Shown: positions 36,080 through 45,131 of the stretch, piece by piece | Position numbering within the stretch: position 1 is the first letter of the stretch | Layout of the letters: each line of letters starts with the position of its first letter | Origin: an uncultured Bacteroides sp. | GTDB taxonomy: Bacteria; Bacteroidota; Bacteroidia; Bacteroidales; Bacteroidaceae | Direction of reading: 5' to 3' | Length of the DNA: 64,000 nucleotides | Assembly (NCBI GenBank): GCA_945965395.1 | Contig: CAMFND010000008.1 | Span: forward strand, 1-64,000 | The notes under the pieces: model-generated | Database searches by the model: none | What the model saw: the letters and a program-made list of their open reading frames with translations, nothing else | What the model was told of the DNA's origin: nothing | Translations under genes and position numbers: made by a program

Positions 36080-39000
36080 ATGCAGGATTTTGTTCATTTG
36101 CACGTTCATACGCAGTATTCTATTCTTGACGGACAGGCTTCTATTCCCCGGTTGGTAGACAAGGCCATGGCCAACGGTATGCGAGGAATCGCAGTGACCG
36201 ACCATGGAGATATGTTCGGTATCAAGGAGTTCTTCAACTATGTCAACAAGAAGAACGGGGGTACGAATGGGGAGATTAAGGATTTGAAGAAGAAAATTGC
36301 CGCCCTCGAAAGTGGTAAGGAAGAGTCGGAAAACCCCGAAGCGGAGATTGCAGCTTGCAAGGAACAGTTGGAGGCTGCGAAAAAGAAATTGTTCAAGCCG
36401 ATTTTCGGTTGTGAAATGTATGTAGCCCGCCGCCGTCTGGAAGATAAGGAAGGTAAGCCTGACCAGAGCGGGTATCACCTGGTGGTGCTGGCCAAGAATC
36501 TGAAAGGTTATCATAACCTGATTAAACTGGTGTCGAAGGCATGGACCAAGGGATTCTATATGCGTCCGCGTACAGACCGTGCGGAATTGGAGAAGTATCA
36601 CGAGGGACTGATTGTATGCTCGGCTTGTTTGGGAGGGGAAGTGCCCCGACGTATTACGGCTGGACAGTTTGAAGAGGCTGAAGAAGCCATCCGCTGGTAC
36701 AAGAATCTTTTCGGGGATGACTACTACCTGGAACTGCAGCGCCACAAGGCGACGGTGGCACGTGCCAATCATGAGGTGTATCCCATGCAGCAGGTGGTGA
36801 ATGAAAAACTGATTGAATATGCTAAAAAATACAATATCAAGCTGGTATGTACGAACGACGTGCACTTTGTGGACGAGGAAAATGCCGAAGCCCACGACCG
36901 GCTTATCTGTCTGAGTACAGGAAAAGACCTGGACGATCCCAACCGTATGCTTTATACCAAGCAGGAATGGATGAAGACGCGGGAAGAAATGAACGAAGTC
37001 TTTGCCGATGTGCCGGAAGCCTTGAGTAATACGGTTGAAATCTGTGACAAGGTAGAATTTTATTCAATTGACCATGCGCCTATCATGCCGACGTTTGCCA
37101 TTCCGGAAGATTTCGGTACGGAGGAGGAATATCGTAAGAAATTTACGGAAAAAGACCTCTTTGATGAATTTACCCGCGATGAGAACGGCAACGTGGTAAT
37201 GGATGAGGCTGCGGCGAAGGCGAAGATTGAGCGTCTGGGCGGATATGAGAAATTGTATCGTATCAAACTGGAGGCCGATTATCTGGCAAAACTGGCCTAC
37301 GACGGGGCCAAACGACGTTATGGCGAGAACCTGTCGGAAGAGGTGCAGGAGCGTATCAAGTTTGAGCTGCATATCATGAAGACCATGGGTTTCCCGGGAT
37401 ACTTCTTGATTGTGCAGGACTTTATCAATGCGGCACGTCATCAGTTGGATGTGTCAGTCGGACCGGGACGTGGTTCGGCGGCAGGTTCGGCGGTAGCTTA
37501 CTGCTTGGGTATTACGCAGATTGACCCGATTCAGTACGATTTGCTGTTTGAGCGTTTCTTGAATCCGGATCGTATCTCTTTGCCTGATATTGATGTGGAC
37601 TTCGATGATGACGGACGTGGTCGCGTGCTGAACTGGGTAACGGAGAAGTATGGACAGGAAAAGGTGGCGCACATCATTACGTATGGTACGATGGCTACTA
37701 AGTTGGCTATCAAGGATGTAGCCCGTGTGCAGAAACTTCCGTTGTCGGAGTCAGACCGTCTGTGTAAGTTGATTCCGGATAAACTGCCCGATAAAAAACT
37801 GAATCTACCGAATGCCATTGCTTATGTGCCGGAATTGCAGGAAGCGGAAGTATCTCCGAATCCGGTGTTGCGTGATACCATCAAATATGCCAAGATGCTG
37901 GAAGGTAACGTGCGAAACACAGGTGTACATGCCTGCGGTACGATTATCTGTCGTGATGATATTACCGACTGGGTACCGGTGAGTACGGCGGACGATAAGG
38001 AAACAGGAGAAAAAATGCTGGTTACCCAGTACGAAGGTTCGGTGATTGAAGATACGGGGCTGATTAAGATGGACTTCCTGGGATTGAAGACCTTGTCTAT
38101 TATTAAGGAAGCCATTGAGAATATTCGTCAGAGTAAGGGAATTATACTGAATATCGACGAAGTGCCGATTGACGACCCTGCGACTTATCGCTTGTATAGT
38201 GAAGGGCGAACTATCGGAACCTTCCAGTTTGAATCGGCGGGTATGCAGAAGTACTTACGCGAGCTTCAGCCCAGTACGTTTGAGGATTTGATTGCCATGA
38301 ACGCCCTTTATCGTCCGGGACCGATGGATTACATTCCGGACTTCATCGACCGTAAACACGGCCGGAAGCCGATTGAGTACGATATTCCGATTATGGAGAA
38401 ATACCTGAAGGATACGTACGGTATTACAGTGTATCAGGAGCAGGTGATGTTGCTGTCGCGTTTGCTGGCCGACTTTACGCGTGGTGAATCGGATGCCTTG
38501 CGTAAGGCCATGGGTAAGAAGTTGCGTGACAAGCTGGATCACATGAAGCCGAAATTTATTGAAGGTGGAAAGAAGAACGGACATGACCCTAAGGTGCTGG
38601 AGAAAATCTGGGCAGACTGGGAAAAGTTTGCATCGTATGCGTTCAACAAATCACATGCTACTTGTTACTCGTGGGTAGCTTATCAGACAGCATACCTGAA
38701 GGCTAACTACCCGTCAGAGTACATGGCCGCTACGATGAGCCGGAATATTTCGAACATTACTGAAATCACGAAGCTCATGGATGAGTGCAAGTCGATGGGC
38801 GTAAAGGTGCTGGGACCGGATGTGAACGAAAGTAACCTGAAATTCTCAGTCAACTACCGTGGTGACATTCGTTTCGGATTGGGAGCCATTAAGGGAGTAG
38901 GTGAGTCGGCTGTGCAGAGTATTCTGGACGAAAGACGGAAAAACGGTGAGTTCAAAAATATCTTTGACTTTGTGCAGCGTGTAAATCTGTCGACTTGTAA

Positions 39001-39877
39001 CCGTAAGAACATTGAAAACTTGGCGTTGGCCGGTGGATTTGATAGTTTCTCAGGTATCAAGCGTGAGGATTTCTTTGTGAAGAATGCGAAAGACGAATCC
39101 TTCTCAGATATTCTGGTACGTTACGGCAACAAATACCAGTTGGATAAGGCTGCCGCTGCCAATTCTTTATTCGGGGGAGAACATGAGGTAGAAGTAGCTA
39201 CTCCGGAGATTGTGCCGGCACCGTCGTGGAGCGATTTGGAGCGTTTGAACAAAGAACGTGATTTGGTAGGAATTTATTTGTCGGCTCACCCGCTGGATGA
39301 GTTTGCCGTGATTCTGGAAAATGTGTGCAACGTACACATGGCCGAACTGACCGACTTGATCCCGCTGCAGAACCATGACCTGGTGCTGGGAGGAATCGTG
39401 ACTGGAGTACGTGAAGGATATACCAAGACGGGAAAGCCCTACGGTATTGCAAAAGTGGAAGATTACTCAGGTACGGCAGAATTTGCTTTCTTCGGTAACG
39501 AATGGGTGGAAAAGAAGAACTTTTTCATGGAAGGTATGTTCCTTTTCATGAAAGGAAAGTGCCAGCCCAAGCAGTGGAAACAGGAGGAGTGGGAAGTGAA
39601 AATCAACAGTATCGAACTGCTTCCTGAAGTGAAGGAGAGAGTGGTGGAAAAACTGACGGTAACGGCTCCGCTTTCAGCCATAGATGACCAGTTGATCATG
39701 GAATTTTCTTCTTTGGTGAAAGACAGTCCGGGTAATGCCGAACTTCATTTCCTGGTTCGGGATGAAGACGGGCAGATGTATGTAAATCTGATGTCACGCA
39801 CGATGAAAATTTCTGTACAGAAAGAGCTGGTCAACTATTTAAAAAACCAGCCATTGTTGGACTATAAAATAAATTAG
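36080..39877 (+). CDS. dnaE: DNA polymerase III alpha subunit
   Basis: From ATG 36080 the 1265-residue protein has an N-terminal PHP domain (FVHLHVHTQYSILDGQ; VTDHGDMFGIKEF), the C-family polymerase palm with PDIDVDFDDDGRGRVL near residue 500 preceded by VGPGRGSAAGSAVAYCLGI, fingers with ALYRPGPMDYIPDFI and YAFNKSHATCYSWVAYQTAYLKA, a tandem HhH region and a C-terminal OB fold (LVLGGIVTGVREGYTKTGKPYG). It is the main replicative polymerase. The PHP insert with KKIAALESGKEESENPEAEI is lineage-specific. The nine-base longer TTG start was not chosen. Confidence 0.97.
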   Translation: MQDFVHLHVHTQYSILDGQASIPRLVDKAMANGMRGIAVTDHGDMFGIKEFFNYVNKKNGGTNGEIKDLKKKIAALESGKEESENPEAEIAACKEQLEAAKKKLFKPIFGCEMYVARRRLEDKEGKPDQSGYHLVVLAKNLKGYHNLIKLVSKAWTKGFYMRPRTDRAELEKYHEGLIVCSACLGGEVPRRITAGQFEEAEEAIRWYKNLFGDDYYLELQRHKATVARANHEVYPMQQVVNEKLIEYAKKYNIKLVCTNDVHFVDEENAEAHDRLICLSTGKDLDDPNRMLYTKQEWMKTREEMNEVFADVPEALSNTVEICDKVEFYSIDHAPIMPTFAIPEDFGTEEEYRKKFTEKDLFDEFTRDENGNVVMDEAAAKAKIERLGGYEKLYRIKLEADYLAKLAYDGAKRRYGENLSEEVQERIKFELHIMKTMGFPGYFLIVQDFINAARHQLDVSVGPGRGSAAGSAVAYCLGITQIDPIQYDLLFERFLNPDRISLPDIDVDFDDDGRGRVLNWVTEKYGQEKVAHIITYGTMATKLAIKDVARVQKLPLSESDRLCKLIPDKLPDKKLNLPNAIAYVPELQEAEVSPNPVLRDTIKYAKMLEGNVRNTGVHACGTIICRDDITDWVPVSTADDKETGEKMLVTQYEGSVIEDTGLIKMDFLGLKTLSIIKEAIENIRQSKGIILNIDEVPIDDPATYRLYSEGRTIGTFQFESAGMQKYLRELQPSTFEDLIAMNALYRPGPMDYIPDFIDRKHGRKPIEYDIPIMEKYLKDTYGITVYQEQVMLLSRLLADFTRGESDALRKAMGKKLRDKLDHMKPKFIEGGKKNGHDPKVLEKIWADWEKFASYAFNKSHATCYSWVAYQTAYLKANYPSEYMAATMSRNISNITEITKLMDECKSMGVKVLGPDVNESNLKFSVNYRGDIRFGLGAIKGVGESAVQSILDERRKNGEFKNIFDFVQRVNLSTCNRKNIENLALAGGFDSFSGIKREDFFVKNAKDESFSDILVRYGNKYQLDKAAAANSLFGGEHEVEVATPEIVPAPSWSDLERLNKERDLVGIYLSAHPLDEFAVILENVCNVHMAELTDLIPLQNHDLVLGGIVTGVREGYTKTGKPYGIAKVEDYSGTAEFAFFGNEWVEKKNFFMEGMFLFMKGKCQPKQWKQEEWEVKINSIELLPEVKERVVEKLTVTAPLSAIDDQLIMEFSSLVKDSPGNAELHFLVRDEDGQMYVNLMSRTMKISVQKELVNYLKNQPLLDYKIN

Positions 39878-39887
39878 TATATATTTG
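39857..39887 (+). promoter_or_regulatory. Promoter of trxA
   Basis: TTG (39857-39859), 20 nt, TATATTTG (39880-39887). It overlaps the last codon of dnaE. Confidence 0.65.
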
Positions 39888-39915
39888 CGTAGAGAACTTA
39901 AAAACATAGATAATT

Positions 39916-40233
39916 ATGGCATTGAATATTAAAGATGACAACTTTGAGGCTATTGTAGCTGAAGGTAAACCAGTGGTGTTGGATTTTTGGGCTACATGGT
40001 GTGGTCCTTGCAAGCAAATTGCTCCATATATCGAAGAACTGGCAGAAGAGTATAAGGATAAGGTAAATATCGGTAAATGCGATGTAGACGAAAATGCAGA
40101 CCTTCCTGCACAGTTTGGTGTGCGCAACATTCCTACCGTATTGTTTATCAAGAACGGAGAAGTTGTGGACAAACAAGTAGGAGCTACCACTAAATCTGCT
40201 TTGCAGGAAAAGGTAGAAGCTTTGTTGAAATAA
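39916..40233 (+). CDS. trxA: Thioredoxin
   Basis: The 105-residue protein has the full thioredoxin fold with active site [10 protein letters not shown] (Cys29, Cys32), the conserved Asp (VVLDFWA) and the cis-proline loop ([13 protein letters not shown]). There is no signal peptide, so it is the cytosolic disulfide reductant. It has its own promoter, and an acidic conserved protein gene follows after 17 bp, forming a two-gene unit closed by a terminator. Confidence 0.96.
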   Translation: MALNIKDDNFEAIVAEGKPVVLDFWATWCGPCKQIAPYIEELAEEYKDKVNIGKCDVDENADLPAQFGVRNIPTVLFIKNGEVVDKQVGATTKSALQEKVEALLK

Positions 40234-40250
40234 CTAAAAACAGATAAGTT

Positions 40251-40586
40251 ATGGGAATGGAAGACGATTTCTTGTTGGAAGATGAGGACGATGAAAAAAC
40301 CATCGAGTTCATAAAGAACTATTTGCCTCAGGACATGAAAGAGGCTTTCTCGGACGATGATTTGTATTACATCTTAGATTTGATTGTGGATTATTATACC
40401 ACGAGTGGTTGTCTGGATGCACAGCCAGACGATGAAGGGTATATCAACATCGATCAGGATGAGATTGTGAACTACATCGTTAAAGAGTCTGCCAAGGATG
40501 GAATGGGCCCGTTTGACCCGGATGCAATTTTCTTTGTTGTACAGGGTGAAATGGAATATGGCAATCAGTTGGGACAAGTAGAGTAA
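40251..40586 (+). CDS. Conserved acidic small protein downstream of trxA
   Basis: The 111-residue protein is strongly acidic, with an N-terminal run of Asp/Glu (EDDFLLEDEDDEKT) and predicted helices around FIKNYLPQDMKEAFSDDDLYYILDLIVDYY, then a domain ending near DPDAIFFVVQGEMEY. No signal peptide or membrane segment. I do not recognise a family name. It is 17 bp behind trxA with no terminator between, so it is cotranscribed with thioredoxin. Confidence 0.75.
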   Translation: MGMEDDFLLEDEDDEKTIEFIKNYLPQDMKEAFSDDDLYYILDLIVDYYTTSGCLDAQPDDEGYINIDQDEIVNYIVKESAKDGMGPFDPDAIFFVVQGEMEYGNQLGQVE

Positions 40587-40605
40587 CAAAGTACCATATT
40601 ATCAT

Positions 40606-40642
40606 AAAAAATCCGGAGATGAAAAACAGCTCCGGATTTTTT
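40606..40642. terminator. Bidirectional terminator after trxA and partner
   Basis: AAAAAATCCGGAG pairs perfectly with CTCCGGATTTTTT around an 11-nt loop. Shared with the convergent lipoprotein gene. Confidence 0.92.
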
Positions 40643-40645
40643 GTT

Positions 40646-41929
40646 TTATAGTTTACGGAATTCCATACCATCAACAAGTTCTCCATTTTCATAAGTTGCA
40701 AGATACATCACGTGATCTGTCAGTTTTATTATTTTAAAGGCTTCAGTCTTTCCGTCAACAGTGAATACTAGTTCTTGAGAGTCAGAATTATAAGTGTAAT
40801 TAAAGGTCATCTTATTTCCGTCTTCAGTCCAAATTACATCGCTGAAATTTTGTCGGAATTGTAAGGTAATGGGGTTGCCGTCATCATAGCTAAAACTGGT
40901 CCATTCGTCACCATATAAAAGAGATTCGTCGCCTACTACGAGTTCATCAGGTTCTGGAATACGGAAAAGTGTCATAGAGCTTTCTTTGGTAAGATTTTCT
41001 CCATCTGAGCTAAAAATGTCTATGGACAGTATATCTTGGGTTACTTGTTTTACCTGCCAGAATCCACCGCTCCAGCTTTCATTTTCAAAGAAATAGATAC
41101 GGTTATAGGCATCATACTTGAATGCTACTGTATAGGGCGTTTCCTCTCCTTCATAAACAGTGCACAATTTGTTGCCTTCTTTGTTTGTGAACTCTATTGA
41201 TGGTTTTCCTAAAAATCCCCATTTTCCGTAAAGTAGTTCTATCCAGACTGTGTTTGTATATACCGTTAGTGTAAGTTCCTGTCCATCATTATCCTTTACT
41301 TTCAGCGTATCATTGGTTAACGAAAGAATGGTCCATCTTACTACCTTGCCATCTACCCGATGGAGCGTAAGCAGTCTGCTGGCTTCATCATATTCATAGG
41401 TGATATCGTTTGCCGATGTTTCGTCTTTAGCTTTGTAACTACCGCTGCCGTCGTTATTGAAGGTGTAAAGGTCTTGTTCTTCCGAAATCCAAGTATTGTA
41501 TAGCAGGTTAATGTCGATGCCCGGTTCCAGAGTAGTGTCCTTTTTCAAGGTAATCAGTTCTCCGTCTTCATCTTTAATTTTCAGCGTATCATCGCTCAGT
41601 GTAACAATGGTCCACCGCATGACATCTCCATCGATGTGAATCGTGAGCGTCTGAGTTGATTCTTCGTACGAATAAGTGAACGGATACGTGTCTGTGGCAC
41701 GTGTGCCCGCTTTTCGGGTCAGTTTTGCGGTGGTTGTTCCGCTTGTTTCTGTGTAGACTCCCGTACCATCCGCATTGAATGTAATGGAAGTACCTTCTCC
41801 CATGTACCAGGTCTTGAGCAGTTGGGAAGGAATGTTTCCGATGTTTTCATCCTCGTTGTTACATGAGGAAACACCAATCAGGATTAGCATGAGCCACATG
41901 AGTGTGCTCGTTAATTTTAAAACTCTCAT
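40646..41929 (-). CDS. Lipoprotein with four lipocalin-like repeats
   Basis: The 427-residue protein has a lipobox (GVSSCNNEDE, Cys23) whose acidic follow-up suggests surface export. Four related blocks follow, starting near LLKTWYMGEGTSITFNADG, LLYNTWISEEQDLYTFNNDG, LLYGKWGFLGKPSIEFTNKEG and LLYGDEWTSFSYDDGNPITLQF. Each has the W-x(n)-F-N-x-D-G-x-G-x-Y start and T-L-x-I/V-x-x-D-x-L strands of small Bacteroidota lipocalin-like domains. Repeats 1 and 2 are closest (RWTI-x-x-L-(S/T)-(D/N)-DTLK-(I/V)-KD), suggesting recent duplication. Ligand unknown. It lies 135 bp downstream of the LytS-type kinase gene on the same strand, with operator-like repeats in the gap. Confidence 0.8.
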   Translation of the reverse strand: MRVLKLTSTLMWLMLILIGVSSCNNEDENIGNIPSQLLKTWYMGEGTSITFNADGTGVYTETSGTTTAKLTRKAGTRATDTYPFTYSYEESTQTLTIHIDGDVMRWTIVTLSDDTLKIKDEDGELITLKKDTTLEPGIDINLLYNTWISEEQDLYTFNNDGSGSYKAKDETSANDITYEYDEASRLLTLHRVDGKVVRWTILSLTNDTLKVKDNDGQELTLTVYTNTVWIELLYGKWGFLGKPSIEFTNKEGNKLCTVYEGEETPYTVAFKYDAYNRIYFFENESWSGGFWQVKQVTQDILSIDIFSSDGENLTKESSMTLFRIPEPDELVVGDESLLYGDEWTSFSYDDGNPITLQFRQNFSDVIWTEDGNKMTFNYTYNSDSQELVFTVDGKTEAFKIIKLTDHVMYLATYENGELVDGMEFRKL

Positions 41930-41955
41930 AACTTTGAAATTTAATGATATTATGT

Positions 41956-41979
41956 CACAAATATCCCGAAATATTTGTG
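41956..41979. promoter_or_regulatory. Inverted repeat upstream of the lipocalin-like lipoprotein gene
   Basis: CACAAATAT and ATATTTGTG are perfect 9-bp arms separated by 6 bp, 27 bp upstream of the ATG. It could be an operator or a 5' leader hairpin. Confidence 0.5.
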
Positions 41980-42005
41980 GGAGGACAAACCGATAAAATC
42001 CCTTT

Positions 42006-42058
42006 TCTGTATGAGAGCGGGTAAATGAAGTATATCCTGCTATATTCTCTGTATGAGA
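42006..42058. repeat. Pair of 11-bp direct repeats, 42 bp apart
   Basis: TCTGTATGAGA occurs at 42006-42016 and again at 42048-42058, a spacing of four helical turns, between the LytS-type kinase stop and the lipoprotein gene. Confidence 0.6.
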
Positions 42059-42064
42059 TATATT

Positions 42065-44089
42065 TTATTGCCACTCATAAGAGTAATGATAAGGAATGAA
42101 GATACTGATGGCAGTGCCTTCTTCCTTTCCGGGCAGTATCTGGAATGTAATTTTTTCTTTGTTATGGGTGTTCAGCAGTTGTATACTCTGATAAATAATT
42201 CGAAGACCGGTGCCAGTGCTTTCCAGTTTGTTGGAAGATGGAGCAAATGGAGTATATTTGTGTCCGTTGTTGTTAATGTGAATATTGACTCCCTGACCGG
42301 CTTCTTCTATAATCAAGTCAATATGGCCTGCTTGATTTAGGTTCACAAACCCATGCTTGATTGCATTCTCGATAGGGATTTGTATCATCATGGAGGGGAT
42401 TTGCAGGTCGTCTACATTTCCTTTTTTGTGCAGACTGAATGTGAATTGCTTACCTGTATCTTGCAACAATGCTACATAATTGGATACGAAGTCAAGTTCC
42501 TCTGAAAGCGGAATGGCAAAACGGTTGGACAAATCCAGTCCCTTGCGTAACAGGCGGGTGAGCCGTATCAGCCGTTGATGTTCAGAGGTGGATTCCGGGT
42601 GTTGATTTATTTCATTGTTCAACACGTTGAAAAGAAAATGAGGTGAAATCTTTTCTCTGATATTTTGCATTTTCAGTTTACTGATTTCGTATATATGCTG
42701 TTTAAATTCTTGTTGCTGATTCTTCTTGACTCGTCTTTTGTATTCGATAAAATATACGATGAGCCCTAAAATCAGAATAACGCCCAAAGCTATTTCCAGC
42801 TGGAGTGTTTTTATTTCATTTTTCTGGTTGGTTATCGTTATCCGGTTTTTGAGATGGGTAGTATCATTTTTATATCGTAAATCGAGTTCTGCCACATAAT
42901 TATTGTGTTCTTTGCTTCGGATGGAATCTTCTATCGGTAGCTGGGCTGCTAATATGGCCAGGGCTTTGGAGTAATTTCCGGTACGTTTATAATATTCAGT
43001 TAGTACATCGTTTCGTCTTTGCTGATAGTTGATAGGTACATTTACAGTGTTGTCATGTGAAATCTGTTGAACTAAGCAAGCTGCTGTTTGTAAGTCATTT
43101 TGCTTTAATGCAAGTTCCAGTTCCATGGTCATGATATAGTAAATGCTAATTGCCACTTTTGTACTTTGGAAATAGGCCTTAGCTTTTTGCAGATAATCTT
43201 TGGCTTTATTCAAATCTTTGTTTAGCTTAATAGATAGGTCTGCATAATTTGCTTCTAATGTAGCATATTCTGAGGGCATATCATTCTGGTGTTGTGCTAC
43301 TTCATCAAAAATCTTCATCAGATAGTTCCATGATTCTTCATATTTTTTCTGGTAGTAATAGAAATTGACGAAAGTGTTTAGTAGAAAATATCGGTTATAT
43401 AACGGCATGTCATTAATTTGCGGATAGACCTTATTAAGATAATAATGGGCTTGTGGATAATTTTTCAGTTGTACATAACAGAATGCCAGCATAAAGTAAC
43501 TGTTGTTCCTGTAAATCTGAGGCAAGGATAGCGAATCGCATATAAAGAGAGCTTTTTTGTAGCAATAAGCTTGCATGGGAAGATCATTTAGTGTATAGTA
43601 TACATAGCCTAGGTTGTTATAGACATTGGGTAGTCTTTTATGCATATTCCCTTTTTGGTAATATTGGATAGCTTTTTCATAAGCTGTTTTGGCAGATAAA
43701 GGGTGATTGGAGTTTTCCAGTAAAGAGGCTTTGTTGTTTTCTGCTATTCCGAGAGTGAGGTAATGAATCGGTAATAATTTAGGAAGGCTAAGACAGAACT
43801 TTTCGCATCTGTTTATATAATAGAATGCAGAATCTTCTTGTTGTCTGGTCATAAGTAAAGAAGAATGCACGGCTTCTGCATAATAATATTCTGTGCTGTC
43901 CTGTGCCTGTTTCTTGGCTTTTGCCAGTAACATTTCAGCTTCTTGAGGCTTGTATCTGATGATTGAATCTTGTATCAGTGTAGTGAGCTGGACAGATGGT
44001 GATTTTTCATAGTCTGTGGTATGCTTGCATCCGGTGCTGAGTAAGCAAGCTATCCAGCAGGCACACAGTAAGTAAATGATGCTTTTCAT
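42065..44089 (-). CDS. LytS-type sensor histidine kinase with periplasmic TPR domain and lipobox
   Basis: The 674-residue protein begins with a signal peptide carrying a lipobox-like LLSTGCKH. About 380 residues of TPR-like repeats follow (AKTAYEKAIQYYQKGNMHKRLPNVYNNLGYVYYTLND), then a coiled segment, one transmembrane helix near residues 435-455, and a His_kinase (LytS/YehU) domain with ISPHFLFNVLNNE followed by a HATPase (IENAIKHGF; STGTGLRIIYQSI). The divergently encoded LytTR regulator is its obvious partner. A lipidated N-terminus plus a transmembrane helix would tether the sensor domain at both ends, which is unusual. Confidence 0.9.
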   Translation of the reverse strand: MKSIIYLLCACWIACLLSTGCKHTTDYEKSPSVQLTTLIQDSIIRYKPQEAEMLLAKAKKQAQDSTEYYYAEAVHSSLLMTRQQEDSAFYYINRCEKFCLSLPKLLPIHYLTLGIAENNKASLLENSNHPLSAKTAYEKAIQYYQKGNMHKRLPNVYNNLGYVYYTLNDLPMQAYCYKKALFICDSLSLPQIYRNNSYFMLAFCYVQLKNYPQAHYYLNKVYPQINDMPLYNRYFLLNTFVNFYYYQKKYEESWNYLMKIFDEVAQHQNDMPSEYATLEANYADLSIKLNKDLNKAKDYLQKAKAYFQSTKVAISIYYIMTMELELALKQNDLQTAACLVQQISHDNTVNVPINYQQRRNDVLTEYYKRTGNYSKALAILAAQLPIEDSIRSKEHNNYVAELDLRYKNDTTHLKNRITITNQKNEIKTLQLEIALGVILILGLIVYFIEYKRRVKKNQQQEFKQHIYEISKLKMQNIREKISPHFLFNVLNNEINQHPESTSEHQRLIRLTRLLRKGLDLSNRFAIPLSEELDFVSNYVALLQDTGKQFTFSLHKKGNVDDLQIPSMMIQIPIENAIKHGFVNLNQAGHIDLIIEEAGQGVNIHINNNGHKYTPFAPSSNKLESTGTGLRIIYQSIQLLNTHNKEKITFQILPGKEEGTAISIFIPYHYSYEWQ

Positions 44090-44110
44090 AATTTAGAAGA
44101 TACATTAATG

Positions 44111-44154
44111 TTTTATGGACAAAAATACAAATTTTTATGGACGATATAACAAAT
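44111..44154. promoter_or_regulatory. 22-bp tandem direct repeat, candidate LytTR operator
   Basis: TTTTATGGAC-N6-ACAAAT occurs at 44111-44132 and 44133-44154, identical except within the N6 core (AAAAAT and GATATA). Two direct half-sites two helical turns apart are what LytTR regulators bind. The minus-strand -7 element of the kinase gene (TATTTTTG, 44120-44127) lies within the first copy. Confidence 0.6.
44120..44127 (-). promoter_or_regulatory. -7 element for the LytS-type kinase gene
   Basis: TATTTTTG on the minus strand, 30 bp upstream of the ATG; a TTTG at 44150-44153 is 22 nt further upstream. Confidence 0.5.
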
Positions 44155-44252
44155 ATTGATTCAGGTGTTTAATTTAGTGCATAAAATACGAATAATCCTG
44201 AATAATGTGGTAAAATAAATACATCAGGAGCTTTGCTTCAGAAGTAGGGAAG

Positions 44253-44283
44253 TTGGATTGTTTGGTATTGTTTTCTACATTTG
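44253..44283 (+). promoter_or_regulatory. Promoter of the LytTR regulator gene
   Basis: TTG (44253-44255), 20 nt, TACATTTG (44276-44283), 25 bp before ATG 44309. Confidence 0.6.
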
Positions 44284-44308
44284 TGTGAGTTTTAAAAAAT
44301 CAGTTTTA

Positions 44309-45082
44309 ATGGAGCAAAAGGCATATAAAATATTTATTATAGAGGATTCAGATAAAGATAGGGAGTTATTGGAAAAAAGCCTTGCGTCATATAATCTGTT
44401 TCAAGTTGTAGGGTGTCTGCCTGGAGGTTCCGGAGCATTGGCTCTCATTCAGCGTTTACATCCTGATTTGCTTTTTATTGACGTGGAATTGCCGGGGCTT
44501 CCCGGATATGAGATTGTCAATAAGCTCCATGACGTGGTTATGTGGGATATGAAAGTAGTTTTTTATACTGCCTATCCTCAATATATGTTGGAAGCGATAC
44601 GGAGTGCTGCTTTTGATTTTTTGCTGAAGCCTTTTGAAATGAAGGAGCTTGATTTAATTATAAATCGTTTTGTACAGGCAAAAATAGAAAAAAAGGAAGA
44701 GGTAAATATCGTGAATGCTATGCGTGGTATAGAAGGGGAGAGCGGTAAAGGTACGTTTTCTATTCAGCTGCCTACAGGGGAAATTCGTGTATTGCGTCTT
44801 TCGGAAATAGGATATTTTAAATTTAATGCTTCGCGCAGATGCTGGGAGGTCTTTTTATTTATCCAGAAATTACTGGCCATGCGTTCTTCTATCAATGCCA
44901 TGAATATCTTAGGATTTTCTTCTCAGTTTGTGCAAATACATAAATCTTACATTATTAATATTCAACATCTTGCGATGATAGACGGGGATGAATGCATTAT
45001 GTATCCGCCGTTTAATGGAGAGAGGCTGCCTATTTCCAGTAAGTATAAAAAAGTACTGCAAAGTAGTTTCATTCAGCTATAA
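44309..45082 (+). CDS. LytTR-family response regulator
   Basis: From ATG 44309 the 257-residue protein has a receiver domain (KIFIIEDSDKDRELL; phospho-acceptor in DLLFIDVELPGLPG; conserved Thr in VVFYTAYPQ; Lys in FLLKPFEMKEL) and a C-terminal LytTR DNA-binding domain (GEIRVLRLSEIGYFKFNASRRCW; FVQIHKSYIINIQHL). The longer frame from 44258 is rejected because it begins upstream of the TACATTTG promoter element. It is divergent from the LytS-type kinase. A hairpin terminator follows. Confidence 0.92.
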   Translation: MEQKAYKIFIIEDSDKDRELLEKSLASYNLFQVVGCLPGGSGALALIQRLHPDLLFIDVELPGLPGYEIVNKLHDVVMWDMKVVFYTAYPQYMLEAIRSAAFDFLLKPFEMKELDLIINRFVQAKIEKKEEVNIVNAMRGIEGESGKGTFSIQLPTGEIRVLRLSEIGYFKFNASRRCWEVFLFIQKLLAMRSSINAMNILGFSSQFVQIHKSYIINIQHLAMIDGDECIMYPPFNGERLPISSKYKKVLQSSFIQL

Positions 45083-45085
45083 ATC

Positions 45086-45128
45086 AACATCCCCGTTTCT
45101 CAAGATTATTCTGAAAAACGGGGATGTT
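45086..45128. terminator. Bidirectional hairpin between LytTR and sulfatase genes
   Basis: AACATCCCCGTTT pairs with AAACGGGGATGTT around a 17-nt loop; both genes end at it. T-runs are short on both sides. Confidence 0.75.
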
Positions 45129-45131
45129 AAT

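Noticed and set aside
36065..36895. A 276-codon minus-strand frame
   Set aside because: Antisense to the PHP domain of dnaE; composition is typical of a shadow of a G/C-biased coding strand.
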